Assembly (NCBI GenBank): GCA_017434755.1
Contig: JAFRER010000003.1
Span: 124,001-188,000, forward strand
DNA from: Oscillospiraceae bacterium
GTDB lineage: Bacteria > Bacillota > Clostridia > Oscillospirales > Oscillospiraceae
DNA: 64,000 bases
Reading direction: 5' to 3'
Part shown: one piece after another, positions 56,620 through 64,000 of the stretch
How positions within the stretch are numbered: position 1 is the stretch's first letter
Layout: each line of letters begins with the position of its first letter
Made by a program: the position numbers and the translations under genes
The notes under the pieces: generated by a model
The model's database searches: none
Seen by the model: only the letters and a program-made list of their open reading frames with translations
What the model was told of the DNA's origin: nothing

Positions 56620-57120
56620 TCAAGTGAAATCGTTGATATCCGTCAGCCCTTCTCTTTCCAGAAGCGTGTTCATCACCGCAATATCCGTTTCGATGTCAAG
56701 GGCCTGATTGGCAAACAGCGTGTCGAGCCTTTTCTTGTATGCAATGATCGCCTTGTCGAGCATCTCATCGATGCTGTTGAGGCTTTTGTCTATGTTTTCT
56801 CCGTCAATTCCCTGTGAACTCATTCTGTCATATGCATTCAGAAGTTTGATCGTCGTAGGGAGATAGTAGTTGAAGAATCTCTTTATCTGGGGGATATCCG
56901 TCGGGTCATCGACAGCATCCTGCGCGATCTTATCGGTGATGCGCATCAGCTCATTGATTTTCATTTTGATGCTTTTGTCCCTGACGGAGGAGTAGATCCT
57001 CGCCATTTCCGAAAGAGCTTTGAAAGCCTCCCCGGAGATATATGCCAGATCCTCCTTGCCGGCTTCGCTGCTGTTCACGGTAAGGACAACAGGATCAGTC
57101 TTCTTTTTCCACTTGCTCAT
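56620..57120 (-). CDS. XpaC-like protein (5-bromo-4-chloroindolyl phosphate hydrolysis family)
   Basis: 166 residues, helical, with the family-type IPQIKRFFNYYLPTTIKLLN segment and AYKKRLDTLFANQALDIET. Unlike some XpaC proteins it has no N-terminal membrane helices, only a charged start (MSKWKKK). First gene of a three-gene minus-strand operon with its own promoter; function unknown beyond association with TelA. Confidence 0.82.
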   Translation of the reverse strand: MSKWKKKTDPVVLTVNSSEAGKEDLAYISGEAFKALSEMARIYSSVRDKSIKMKINELMRITDKIAQDAVDDPTDIPQIKRFFNYYLPTTIKLLNAYDRMSSQGIDGENIDKSLNSIDEMLDKAIIAYKKRLDTLFANQALDIETDIAVMNTLLEREGLTDINDFT

Positions 57121-57152
57121 ATCAATAAACCTTCAATATTTGTATCTTGTAT

Positions 57153-57181
57153 ATTTTATCTCCAGCATGCACAGTAGTCAA
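57153..57181 (-). promoter_or_regulatory. Promoter of the xpaC-telA-ybaK operon
   Basis: Minus strand TTGACT (57176-57181), 17 bases, TAAAAT (57153-57158), about 33 bases upstream of the start codon. Confidence 0.75.
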
Positions 57182-57186
57182 GAGTG

Positions 57187-57216
57187 TTGCAAATACAATC
57201 TTTTATGTAGTATAAT
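57187..57216 (+). promoter_or_regulatory. Promoter of recR-rnj
   Basis: TTGCAA (57187-57192), 18 bases, consensus TATAAT (57211-57216), 25 bases before recR. Its -35 box starts only 5 bases from the -35 box of the divergent xpaC promoter. Confidence 0.75.
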
Positions 57217-57241
57217 TTAAAAAAATCATCGAGGTATGAAA

Positions 57242-57841
57242 ATGTCCCGTTTTCCTGTTTCAATTGAGAAATTGATCGATAAATTTGCCATGCTTCCCGG
57301 TATCGGAAGAAAGAGTGCTCAGCGTCTCGCTTTCTATCTTCTTTCCCTCAGCGACGAAGAGGTGCAGTCCTTTTCCGATGCCATCGTTGAAGCCAAGCAC
57401 AACGTTCACTGCTGCAGGATCTGCAATAATCTGACGGAAAACGAGATCTGCAGCGTGTGCAGCAGCGAGATGCGTGATCACAGCACGATATGCGTGGTTT
57501 CTGATCCGAAGGATGTGCTCAGCATTGAAAGAGGAAAAGAGTATAACGGTACATATCATGTCCTTCACGGTGTGCTTTCACCGATGAATCACATCGGCCC
57601 CGATGATATTAAGATCAAGGAACTTCTGAAAAGAGTCGCGGAAAACGACATTACGGAAGTAATCATGGCCACCAACCCGGATACGGAAGGAGAGGCAACG
57701 GCCATGTACATATCGAAACTGATAAAGCCCTTCAATATCAAGGTTTCGAGATTGGCTTACGGTATTCCGGTAGGATCGAACCTTGAATTTGCCGATGATG
57801 CCACTCTGAACCGGGCAATTGAAGGGCGAATAGAGATGTGA
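57242..57841 (+). CDS. recR: Recombination mediator RecR
   Basis: Works with RecO/RecF in gap repair. 199 residues from ATG 57242 (GAGG 7 bases upstream; ATG 57236 is too close): helix-hairpin-helix LPGIGRKSAQRLAFYLL, zinc finger CRICNNLTENEICSVC and toprim ATNPDTEGEATAMYI. In many Bacillota recR follows dnaX and yaaK; neither is here. Confidence 0.96.
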   Translation: MSRFPVSIEKLIDKFAMLPGIGRKSAQRLAFYLLSLSDEEVQSFSDAIVEAKHNVHCCRICNNLTENEICSVCSSEMRDHSTICVVSDPKDVLSIERGKEYNGTYHVLHGVLSPMNHIGPDDIKIKELLKRVAENDITEVIMATNPDTEGEATAMYISKLIKPFNIKVSRLAYGIPVGSNLEFADDATLNRAIEGRIEM

Positions 57842-57859
57842 ACGAAAAAGGAGTATAAA

Positions 57860-59518
57860 TTGAGTCCCAAACTAAGAATCATCCCGCTTGGCGGTCTCGG
57901 CGAGATCGGCAAGAACATGACCGTGTATGAATTCGGCGGTGATATAATCATTGTTGACTGCGGCATGGGTTTCCCTGATGAAAGCATGTACGGCGTAGAT
58001 GTTGTACTGCCGGATCTCAGCTACCTCAGAGCAAACAGAAATAAGATCAAAGGCCTTGTCATAACGCACGGGCATGAAGATCATATCGGTGCTGTAACTT
58101 ATTTTTTGAGAGAATTTGATGTTCCGATCTATACGACACCGCTTACTGCCGCTCTGATTGAGTTAAAACTGGAAGAAAACGATCTGCTGTACAACACGCA
58201 GATTTTTACGAAAAAAGCCGGATCGGTATTCAAACTCGGTATGTTCACCATCGAGTTTATTAATGTCAATCACAGCATCCCGGATTCGGTCGCGCTTGCC
58301 ATAACAACAACGCTGGGAACCGTGATCCATACGGGGGATTTCAAGATCGACGTCACACCCATTTCCGGCGGAATGATCGACCTTGCACGTCTCGGCCAAT
58401 TAGGAAATGAAGGCGTTCTGGCGCTTCTCAGCGATTCTACCAATGTTGAAAAGCCGGGATATTCCGATTCCGAAAGAAAGGTCGGCTTATCCTTTGACAA
58501 GCTGTTTCTCGGCTGTGATAAAAGGATCATCATCACGACCTTCGCTTCCAATGTGCACCGTCTTCAGCAGATCATCGATGTAGCCGCGAAGTACAACAGG
58601 AAAGTCGGCATCACGGGAAGAAGCATGGAAAATGTGCTTCGGGTGGCATCTGTGCTCGGGTATATGGATATCCCGGATGACGTGATGGTAGATATAGATA
58701 AATTGAATTCTCTTCCGAAAAACCGCTCGGTCATTATCTCGACCGGGAGCCAGGGTGAGGCCATGAGCGCACTGTACAGGATGGCTTTTTCCGAGCATAA
58801 GCAGATCAACGTCGATTCCGGTGACAGAGTCATCATTTCCGCTTCCGCGATCCCCGGAAACGAAAACATGATCAGCCGTGTGATCGATGAGCTGTTCCAT
58901 AAAGGCGCTGAGGTCATCTATGACCGTTATACGGAGCTCCATGTTTCCGGTCACGCCTGTCAGGAAGAACAGAAAATGATGCTCGCACTCACCAGGCCGA
59001 GATTCTTCATACCTGTCCACGGTGAATACAGAATGCTGATAAAGCACGCTGAGATCGGGAAACTGATGGGCGTCAATCCGAAAAACATCGTGGTGGCCGA
59101 AAACGGAGAGGTCATTGAAATAACCGGAAAGAATATCAAACACAGCGAAACCGTTCAGTCGGGCGCAGTTCTGCTGGACGGAAGCGGTTTCGGGGAAGTC
59201 GGAAGCGTTGTTATGAGAGACAGGCACAGACTTGCCGAGGACGGCATGATAGTCGTTGTGCTTCCTGTTTCATCCTACGACCACAAGCTCCTTGCGGATC
59301 CCGAATTTGTCACCCGAGGCTTCATATATGTGAAAGAAGCGAATGAGATCATGGATGAGCTGAAAGTAGTTACATTGGAAGCGGTAAACACCTGTGAAAA
59401 CAGCGGGATCACCGACTGGAATGTGATCAAGAACAAGGTGAAAAGTGCGGTATCCGGTTATCTGTACAAATCAACGAAACGGTCACCGATGATCCTTCCG
59501 GTCATTTCGGAGGTGTGA
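57860..59518 (+). CDS. rnj: Ribonuclease J
   Basis: Metallo-beta-lactamase/beta-CASP exo- and endoribonuclease for mRNA turnover. 552 residues: LGGLGEIGKNM, metal site TH GHEDHIGA, HTGDFKID, SDSTNVEKPGYS, beta-CASP VHVSGHA-type motif (LHVSGHACQEE) and a C-terminal domain. Start is TTG 57860 with AAAGGAG 6 bases upstream. 18 bases after recR. Confidence 0.95.
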   Translation: MSPKLRIIPLGGLGEIGKNMTVYEFGGDIIIVDCGMGFPDESMYGVDVVLPDLSYLRANRNKIKGLVITHGHEDHIGAVTYFLREFDVPIYTTPLTAALIELKLEENDLLYNTQIFTKKAGSVFKLGMFTIEFINVNHSIPDSVALAITTTLGTVIHTGDFKIDVTPISGGMIDLARLGQLGNEGVLALLSDSTNVEKPGYSDSERKVGLSFDKLFLGCDKRIIITTFASNVHRLQQIIDVAAKYNRKVGITGRSMENVLRVASVLGYMDIPDDVMVDIDKLNSLPKNRSVIISTGSQGEAMSALYRMAFSEHKQINVDSGDRVIISASAIPGNENMISRVIDELFHKGAEVIYDRYTELHVSGHACQEEQKMMLALTRPRFFIPVHGEYRMLIKHAEIGKLMGVNPKNIVVAENGEVIEITGKNIKHSETVQSGAVLLDGSGFGEVGSVVMRDRHRLAEDGMIVVVLPVSSYDHKLLADPEFVTRGFIYVKEANEIMDELKVVTLEAVNTCENSGITDWNVIKNKVKSAVSGYLYKSTKRSPMILPVISEV

Positions 59519-59521
59519 TAC

Positions 59522-59854
59522 TTGAATATCCAGATATTCGGAACTGCAAAGTCCTTTGATACGAAAAAGGCGGAGCGGTTTTTCAAAGAGAGGAATATCA
59601 AATACCAGTATATCGATATGAAACGATACGGGATCAGCAGGGGAGAGCTGCAGTCCGTTAAAAATGCCTTCGGGCTTGAAAATCTTATCGATACGACCAA
59701 AGAAGACAGCGTGATCCTTAAATATCTTAACGGGGAAGAAGAACGCTTCCAGAAGCTGTATGAGAATCAGGACTGGATAAAGCTGCCGATCGTGCGAAAC
59801 GGGAAAGCTGCCACAGTCGGTTATGAACCGGATGTATGGAAAGACTGGAAATAA
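59522..59854 (+). CDS. ArsC/Spx-like protein without cysteine
   Basis: 110-residue thioredoxin-fold protein of the ArsC/Spx/YffB superfamily: IFGTAKSFDTKKAERFFKER at the N-terminus and the cis-Pro region LPIVRNGKAATVGY. Where relatives have a catalytic or redox cysteine (for example GTKKCxDT) this one has Ala/Ser, and the whole protein contains no cysteine, so it cannot be a thiol reductase. TTG start at 59522 with GGAGGTG 8 bases upstream, 3 bases after rnj. Function unknown. Confidence 0.82.
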   Translation: MNIQIFGTAKSFDTKKAERFFKERNIKYQYIDMKRYGISRGELQSVKNAFGLENLIDTTKEDSVILKYLNGEEERFQKLYENQDWIKLPIVRNGKAATVGYEPDVWKDWK

Positions 59855-59884
59855 AAAAAGAGCCGGAATACCGGCTCTTTTTTT
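59855..59884. terminator. Bidirectional terminator, ArsC-like / secG
   Basis: Perfect stem AAAAAGAGCCGG (59855-59866) with its complement at 59871-59882, loop AATA, T tails on both strands. Separates the recR operon from convergent secG. Confidence 0.92.
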
Positions 59885-59895
59885 ATGCTGAATAA

Positions 59896-60132
59896 TCAGA
59901 CGAAATGAAGAGAAAGGGTAAGAAGGACAAAAGCAAGTGCAAACCATTTTGTGGCTTTAGCAAGCTTTGCATCCCAGGTCTTGGCTTTCCCTTTTGAAAG
60001 GAAAGTATCCGCACCGCCGGAGATCGCTCCGGAAAGTCCGGCGCTCTTTCCGCTCTGCATAAGCACTATCGCCGTGACTGCCAATCCTGACAATAACTGA
60101 AGTATTGTAATAATGATGGTTAAGGGCTGCAT
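59896..60132 (-). CDS. secG: Preprotein translocase subunit SecG
   Basis: 78 residues from the ATG at 60132 (AAAGGA 8 bases upstream): two membrane helices (about 4-26 and 56-76) joined by a loop with LMQSGKSAGLSGAISGG, the SecG hallmark. The frame stays open upstream but the longer form would not begin with the membrane helix. Confidence 0.93.
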   Translation of the reverse strand: MQPLTIIITILQLLSGLAVTAIVLMQSGKSAGLSGAISGGADTFLSKGKAKTWDAKLAKATKWFALAFVLLTLSLHFV

Positions 60133-60171
60133 CTGAATGATCCTTTCTGAGTCGAACATAAAAGCTTAAAT

Positions 60172-60200
60172 AAAATATCACATAAAGGAACAAAAAGCAA
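60172..60200 (-). promoter_or_regulatory. Probable secG promoter
   Basis: Minus strand TTGCTT (60195-60200), 17 bases, TATTTT (60172-60177), in the 105 bases between pfp and secG. Confidence 0.5.
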
Positions 60201-60237
60201 GAGTTTTTCCTGTAATTCTTCGGTAAATACAGGATGA

Positions 60238-61896
60238 TCAGCCTTTTTCCAGCGCAAGAGTAACAGTAGTGAGATCACAGACTTCAGCAGGTCCGTAATA
60301 CTGGATCGCGCCGGGGTATTTAAAGCAGGTCTCAGCTGCCCACTTTTCTCTGTTTTCCTCAAAGTATTTGAAAGGCTTGCCGTCGAGTTCAACAAGGGCC
60401 TTCCTGATAACAGGCTTGTCCTGCCCGTTTCTTCTCTCTATATTCATCATCTTGGTGATGGGCATGCCGCCGGCCTTCCATTCCTCAGCGGGTCTGGAGA
60501 GGTTGGAAACTTTAGAGAGATAGCCGTTGTAGCCATACTGGATGAGCATGAAAGCGTTATAGCCGAGAGAATAGCAATAGTCCGCGTCAAAGTTTGAGGG
60601 GAATGCGTCTCTTCCTTCATAACCGAAGAAATGATGCTGAGCGCTGAATTTGCCGTTATAGGTGCCTGCCTTTTTCCTCTGGGCAAGATTGTCTGCGACA
60701 AGAGCGGAGAAGAGCTTTTCAGACTCGATGAGGGAGACCTGAACGTTGCCGTGGGGATCTCTGTCAAGGAAGAGCTGCTGCTGTATGCTCTGGGGGAGAA
60801 TGGCGAATACAGCCATGGACTCTTTCGTAAGTCCCTTTTCGATAAAGGCGTATTTGGCATCCCAAGAGGGGAGCGCGTTGAACGCATCGGCCTTTCCTCC
60901 CGCGAGAAGCTCGTTGATCTCTGCAATGAGAACAGAGAACTCGGGTACAAATTCCACGATGCCTTCAGGGATGATGGCAACTCCGAAGTTCATGCCCTTG
61001 GCAGCGCGCTTTGCGACGGAATCGGCGATCTGATCGGCAATGGCTGAGAGGGACATCTTTTTAGCTGCAACTTCCTCACCTATAAGGCAGATGTTCGGCT
61101 GTGTCTCAAGTGCGCACTCAAGCGCAACGTGCGAGGCGGAACGGCCCATGACCTTGATGAAGTGCCAGTATTTCTTGGCGGAGTTAGCGTCTCTCTCGAT
61201 ATTGCCGATGAGCTCGCTGTAGGTCTTTGTGGCGGTATCAAAGCCGAATGAGCACTCGATATCCTCGTTTTTGAGGTCGCCGTCGATAGTCTTGGGGCAG
61301 CCGATGACCTGAACGCCGGTCTTGTGTGCGGCAAAGTACTCAGCAAGAACAGCGGCGTTGGTATTGGAATCATCACCGCCGATGATGACGATGGCTGTGA
61401 CACCATGCTTTTTGCATACTTCCGCAGCTACCTTGAACTGTTCTTCCGTCTCGAGCTTGGTCCTGCCTGAGCCGATGATATCAAAACCGCCGGTGTTCCG
61501 GAACTGATCGATATAATCATCTTCAAAAACGAGATAATTATCATCGGTCAATCCGCTTGGTCCGCCCTTGAATCCGAGGAGAACATTGTCGGGGTCTGTA
61601 GCCTTCAGAGCATCGTAAAGGCCGCAGATGACGTTGTGGCCGCCGGGGGCCTGTCCGCCGGAAAGGATCACACCGACGACCTGCTTTTTGACAGGGGAGG
61701 TGTTCTTTCCTTTTTCAAATGTGATCTCCTTCTCACCGTATGTATTCGGGAACAGAGCTTTGATCTTTTCCTGATCCGCAACGCTTTGCGTAGCTGCGCC
61801 TTCCTTAACGCTTATTTCGGCAATTCCGCCGCGAAGCATCCCGGGAAGCTTCGGAACATATTCATATCTGGCTTTCTGAAGAGGGGAAATATTCAT
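60238..61896 (-). CDS. pfp: Diphosphate-dependent 6-phosphofructokinase (long form)
   Basis: Reversible PPi-linked phosphofructokinase of glycolysis/gluconeogenesis. 552 residues, the long plant/spirochaete-like clade. Seen: [41 protein letters not shown] (the GGDD signature of PPi users instead of GGDGS), [10 protein letters not shown] with the PPi-selecting Lys, and [11 protein letters not shown]. Monocistronic, with AAGGAG before the ATG. PPi-PFK is common in anaerobic Clostridia. Confidence 0.95.
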   Translation of the reverse strand: MNISPLQKARYEYVPKLPGMLRGGIAEISVKEGAATQSVADQEKIKALFPNTYGEKEITFEKGKNTSPVKKQVVGVILSGGQAPGGHNVICGLYDALKATDPDNVLLGFKGGPSGLTDDNYLVFEDDYIDQFRNTGGFDIIGSGRTKLETEEQFKVAAEVCKKHGVTAIVIIGGDDSNTNAAVLAEYFAAHKTGVQVIGCPKTIDGDLKNEDIECSFGFDTATKTYSELIGNIERDANSAKKYWHFIKVMGRSASHVALECALETQPNICLIGEEVAAKKMSLSAIADQIADSVAKRAAKGMNFGVAIIPEGIVEFVPEFSVLIAEINELLAGGKADAFNALPSWDAKYAFIEKGLTKESMAVFAILPQSIQQQLFLDRDPHGNVQVSLIESEKLFSALVADNLAQRKKAGTYNGKFSAQHHFFGYEGRDAFPSNFDADYCYSLGYNAFMLIQYGYNGYLSKVSNLSRPAEEWKAGGMPITKMMNIERRNGQDKPVIRKALVELDGKPFKYFEENREKWAAETCFKYPGAIQYYGPAEVCDLTTVTLALEKG

Positions 61897-62023
61897 CGTT
61901 TACTCCTTCATGTACAATTAGGATGCATTTTGATCAGCTTTGTAAGTATACATCATTAGAATGGAAAAAGAAATAGCAATATAGGTGTTTTACGGCATAT
62001 ACGCAAGAATAATTCCTCTATGA

Positions 62024-62329
62024 TCATCTTTTGGGCGGCAGCTCATCGAATACGGCATTGAAAAGCATATCAAGAGATTCTCTGTTGTCGACATCTTCAA
62101 CGAGAAGCATTTCCTTTGCGCCTTCATACGGAGAAACGGACGGCGCGTTTTTCAGCAGGTTATTTGCAGTCTCGGTCTTTTTTACAAGGAATCTGTCATC
62201 ATAGATGCCGCCGATTATTTTCCCGTGGTAATAAAGGATGTATTCTCCCATCATCTTTTTGCTGGAAATCCCGTCCAGATCCGAAAGCTGGTCAAGAATA
62301 AATTCAAGATACTCTTTGCTGGAAGCCAT
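62024..62329 (-). CDS. TfoX/Sxy N-terminal domain protein
   Basis: 101 residues comprising only a TfoX N-terminal domain: SKEYLEFILDQL, SSKKMMGEYILYYHGKIIGGIYDD in two adjoining parts, and a C-terminal DVDNRESLDMLF. Full TfoX/Sxy controls competence in gamma-proteobacteria; stand-alone domains in Bacillota have no assigned role. AGAGGG 8 bases before the ATG. The 127 bases between this gene and pfp contain only the pfp RBS and no clear terminator. Confidence 0.85.
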   Translation of the reverse strand: MASSKEYLEFILDQLSDLDGISSKKMMGEYILYYHGKIIGGIYDDRFLVKKTETANNLLKNAPSVSPYEGAKEMLLVEDVDNRESLDMLFNAVFDELPPKR

Positions 62330-62371
62330 CGTCTTTACCCTCTGAAATCATAGTATTCTGAATATTGTCTT

Positions 62372-62740
62372 TTAGTGGATAGGCTTGCCTATTCCCAGAC
62401 GTTTTCTCCATTCCGGAGTATCTCCGTCATCCGCCCAGTATTCGTCCAAAGAGCTGACTCTGCCATCGGCAAACCTGAAAAAGCTGACAACGTGATAAGA
62501 TGCGGATCTGTCCTTCGGGAATACATTAACCACCGTGATGAGTGTATCTCCGTATTCATCCGTTCTTTCAACTATACCGTCCCAAGAACCGGGGTACTCA
62601 CAATTAGCCCGTATGAATTACGAAACAGTGAACTGCTCATTTGTGCAATGCCATCTGATGACAGCATCCTTGCAGAAATATTCCCCGATAGCATCGCGGT
62701 TTTGTGTAAGAATATCCTTCCAGATTGATCCTGCATCCAT
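62372..62740 (-). pseudogene. SnoaL/NTF2-like protein, interrupted by one in-frame TAA
   Basis: Continuous frame of 122 sense-plus-stop codons: ATG at 62740, natural TAA at 62372-62374, with a single TAA at 62618-62620 (codon 41). Both sides read as one SnoaL-like/NTF2-fold protein: IWKDILTQNRDAI and YFCKDAVIRWHCTNEQF before, FIRANCEYPGSWDG and VSFFRFADGRVSSLDEYWAD after. No frameshift. GAGGTGATCT precedes the ATG, which overlaps the stop of the upstream acetyltransferase. Likely a recent nonsense mutation or a sequencing error. Confidence 0.72.
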
Positions 62741-63270
62741 CAGATCACCTCATGCCCTGCATCTCTTCTTATCTTAAAGTATTTGAAATCCTTGTCTTCC
62801 GAGATCAGTTTAAAGCCTGCTTTTTCCAAAACGTGCTAACTTCTGGTGTTCGTTTTGAGCGCATCCGCATAAAGAACCGGAATATCCAAATCAAAGAACA
62901 CAAACTGGACAGCTAGTTTCTCGGCTGCAGTACCGATCCCTTGATCCTTGAAACGCGCGTTTTTAAGAGTGATGCTCATAACTGCGCTTTTATGCTCATC
63001 GATACTTTTTATAAGGATCTCACCGGCGATTTCATCCTCATACATGATCGCAAGCGGGATCCTGTTCAGATCGATCTGCCGACGGATATACTGTTCCACC
63101 TTATCTTCACTGTATGTAAACGGAACGTATGACGCACTGTCCGGATACAGGTCCGGGTCATTTTCATATTCCATGAAAAAGCTGTGATACATCTCCGGAG
63201 TCATCGGAATAAGTCTGATTCTGTCCTTCTCCATATCATCTGATAATGTCTGATAATCCGTTTTTACCAA
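62740..63270 (-). pseudogene. GNAT acetyltransferase, interrupted by one in-frame TAG
   Basis: Frame open from 63270 (TTG; ATG at 63234 is a likelier start, MEKDRIRLIPMTPEM) to a TGA at 62740-62742, broken by TAG at 62836-62838. Before it: acetyl-CoA loop ARFKDQGIGTAAEKLAVQF and DALKTNTRS; after it: HVLEKAGFKLISEDKDFKYF, the usual GNAT C-terminus. The motif NTRS(Q)HVLEKAGF implies CAG to TAG. Without the last ~32 residues the fold would be incomplete. TGATG overlap with the next gene. Confidence 0.75.
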
Positions 63271-63593
63271 CGAATCATGTTTATTTCGAATTTGCTGACA
63301 TAAACCTGTTTCAGTTCTTCTGCCGTTATCCCATAGCAGAGAAGAATATCGTTGAAATACATGAGCACATCCGCTAATTCTTCTACAAACTGTTCCCGGA
63401 AATCAGTGTCCTGACCGGTTATCTCTCTACTATGTTTTTTTATTATATCAATAACTTCTCCGATTTCGCCTATCATCCATAACAACTGGTCTTTTCCGCG
63501 TTCAGGACTTATCGGATCCCATAAATCCTTATATTTTCCCTGTAATGACTTCTGCATTTCAAGCATTTCATTAATTCCAAAATCATTCATCAT
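63264..63593 (-). CDS. MazG-like nucleotide pyrophosphohydrolase
   Basis: 109-residue all-helical NTP pyrophosphatase with the metal motif GEIGEVIDIIKK and EELADVLMYFNDIL (ExxE ... ExxD). Single-domain MazG-like enzymes clear non-canonical or dNTPs; substrate not known. GGAGG before the tandem ATGs at 63593 and 63590. Its stop overlaps the start of the broken GNAT gene. Confidence 0.86.
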   Translation of the reverse strand: MMNDFGINEMLEMQKSLQGKYKDLWDPISPERGKDQLLWMIGEIGEVIDIIKKHSREITGQDTDFREQFVEELADVLMYFNDILLCYGITAEELKQVYVSKFEINMIRW

Positions 63594-63788
63594 TTATCCT
63601 CCGAGATGTATTTCATCTTTGTCAGATGTTCAACATGTCCATGCTTTGACAAGAGATTTTTTCTTCATCTCTGCTGTCATAGTATTCCTCAAGTAAACTC
63701 AATTTTATCTCCAGATATCTCAAACTGCCTGTTTCTTTGACATAAACACAGTCGTCTCATCAAACGAGATTTTTTCGATTATCCTTAA
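63594..63788 (-). other. Non-coding or degraded stretch
   Basis: 195 bases with no intact gene. On the minus strand short protein-like pieces appear in different frames (for example ISFDETTVFMSKKQAV, then FEISGDKIEFT, then EEYYDSRDEEKIS), each ended quickly by a stop. This could be a frameshifted gene remnant or chance. Confidence 0.3.
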
Positions 63789-64000
63789 TTAAAATGCTTT
63801 ATGCATTTTCCAAAAATCAATAGTCTCCTGTAAATCTACTTCATCCACAAAGAGATTCATCTTCTTTCCAATAGCAATAGCCATATCAACGTACATATTT
63901 GCTCTTGCAGTAATCACGCATTCTCCAACGACCAGAGCCTCCTTAACAGAATGAGTCGATTCTATTCCATTAAGGATACCCGCGTTGTCCAGTTCATCTA
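63789..64000 (-). CDS. Unknown protein, 3' end only
   Basis: Frame open from the window edge (70 codons) to TAA at 63789-63791. The visible C-terminus contains GIESTHSVKEALVVGECV, ITARANMYVDMAIAIGKK and LQETIDFWKMHKAF. The alternation of hydrophobic strands and helices looks like the end of a Rossmann-type domain, but I do not recognise the family. The gene begins beyond position 64000. Confidence 0.5.
   Translation of the reverse strand, partial: DELDNAGILNGIESTHSVKEALVVGECVITARANMYVDMAIAIGKKMNLFVDEVDLQETIDFWKMHKAF

Noticed and set aside
60208-60234. TCCTGTA/TACAGGA inverted repeat downstream of pfp
   Set aside because: On the pfp strand it is followed by AAAAACTC rather than T residues, so it is not a convincing terminator; a binding site is possible but unsupported.
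62836-62838. Stop codon recoding (TAG read as sense) in the GNAT gene
   Set aside because: TAG serves as a normal terminator for other genes here (obgE, the U32 gene), and the neighbouring gene is broken by TAA instead, so genome-wide recoding does not fit.
63238-63256. Direct repeat of TCTGATAAT near the start of the GNAT pseudogene
   Set aside because: Two copies only, within coding sequence; consistent with chance.
1-64000. CRISPR arrays, insertion sequences, prophage genes, toxin-antitoxin or defence operons
   Set aside because: No repeat-spacer pattern, transposase, integrase, phage structural or recognised defence genes were seen on either strand.

Overview
The window is a compact bacterial chromosome segment, almost entirely housekeeping genes packed into long plus-strand operons with 4-base ATGA/TGATG overlaps. 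Gene order (yicC-remA-gmk-rpoZ-priA-def-fmt-rsmB-rlmN-prpC-prkC-rsgA; nusB-xseA-xseB-ispA-dxs-tlyA-nadK-argR-recN; rplU-rpmA-obgE; cdaA-cdaR; mltG-U32 peptidase), PASTA kinase, RemA, RNase J, Asp23 and a class A RNase P RNA point to Bacillota, most likely an anaerobic Clostridia member. The long pyrophosphate-dependent phosphofructokinase fits that. Genus cannot be fixed from the sequence alone. One departure from Bacillota habit is a ribosomal protein L27 without the N-terminal extension and no Prp protease gene beside it.

Layout. 1-6856: DNA repair and recombination (uvrA 3' part, recD2), comF, an extra MreB-type actin, and ispD-ispF, ending in tandem terminators. 7070-21890: c-di-AMP synthesis (cdaA-cdaR), then one long operon of nucleotide, transcription, replication restart, N-formyl-methionine and RNA-modification genes ending with the PrpC/PrkC phosphatase-kinase pair and rsgA, followed by yebC. 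21899-22285: RNase P RNA on the minus strand, back to back with murD, the two promoters sharing one palindromic -35 region. 22325-38127: murD, a PLP lyase, prfC, sirtuin, tmk, mltG, U32 peptidase, alaS, HIT, comEC, holA and an M5-type toprim RNase, then tRNA-Arg(CCU). 38279-44161: VOC protein, a lipoprotein, rplU-rpmA-obgE, and a P-type ATPase homologue that has lost its catalytic motifs. 44853-54911: asp23, nusB, exonuclease VII, isoprenoid genes, tlyA, nadK, argR, recN, tyrS. 54953-61896: xpaC-telA-ybaK on the minus strand diverging from recR-rnj, then secG and pfp. 62024-64000: a short accessory stretch on the minus strand with a TfoX-like gene, two genes each broken by one in-frame stop codon, a MazG-like pyrophosphohydrolase and a 3'-partial unknown gene.

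Functional themes: translation and its quality control (def, fmt, rlmN, rsmB, alaS, tyrS, ybaK, prfC, rsgA, obgE, L21/L27), genome maintenance (uvrA, recD2, priA, recN, recR, xseAB, holA), MEP isoprenoid synthesis (dxs, ispD, ispF, ispA) and cell-envelope control (murD, mltG, prkC, cdaA, mreB-like). No CRISPR array, insertion sequence, prophage or large accessory system was seen. The most unusual item is the apparently catalytically dead P-type ATPase at 42233-44161; the shared divergent promoter at rnpB/murD, the cysteine-free ArsC/Spx-like protein and the nonsense-interrupted genes near the right end are the next most interesting.
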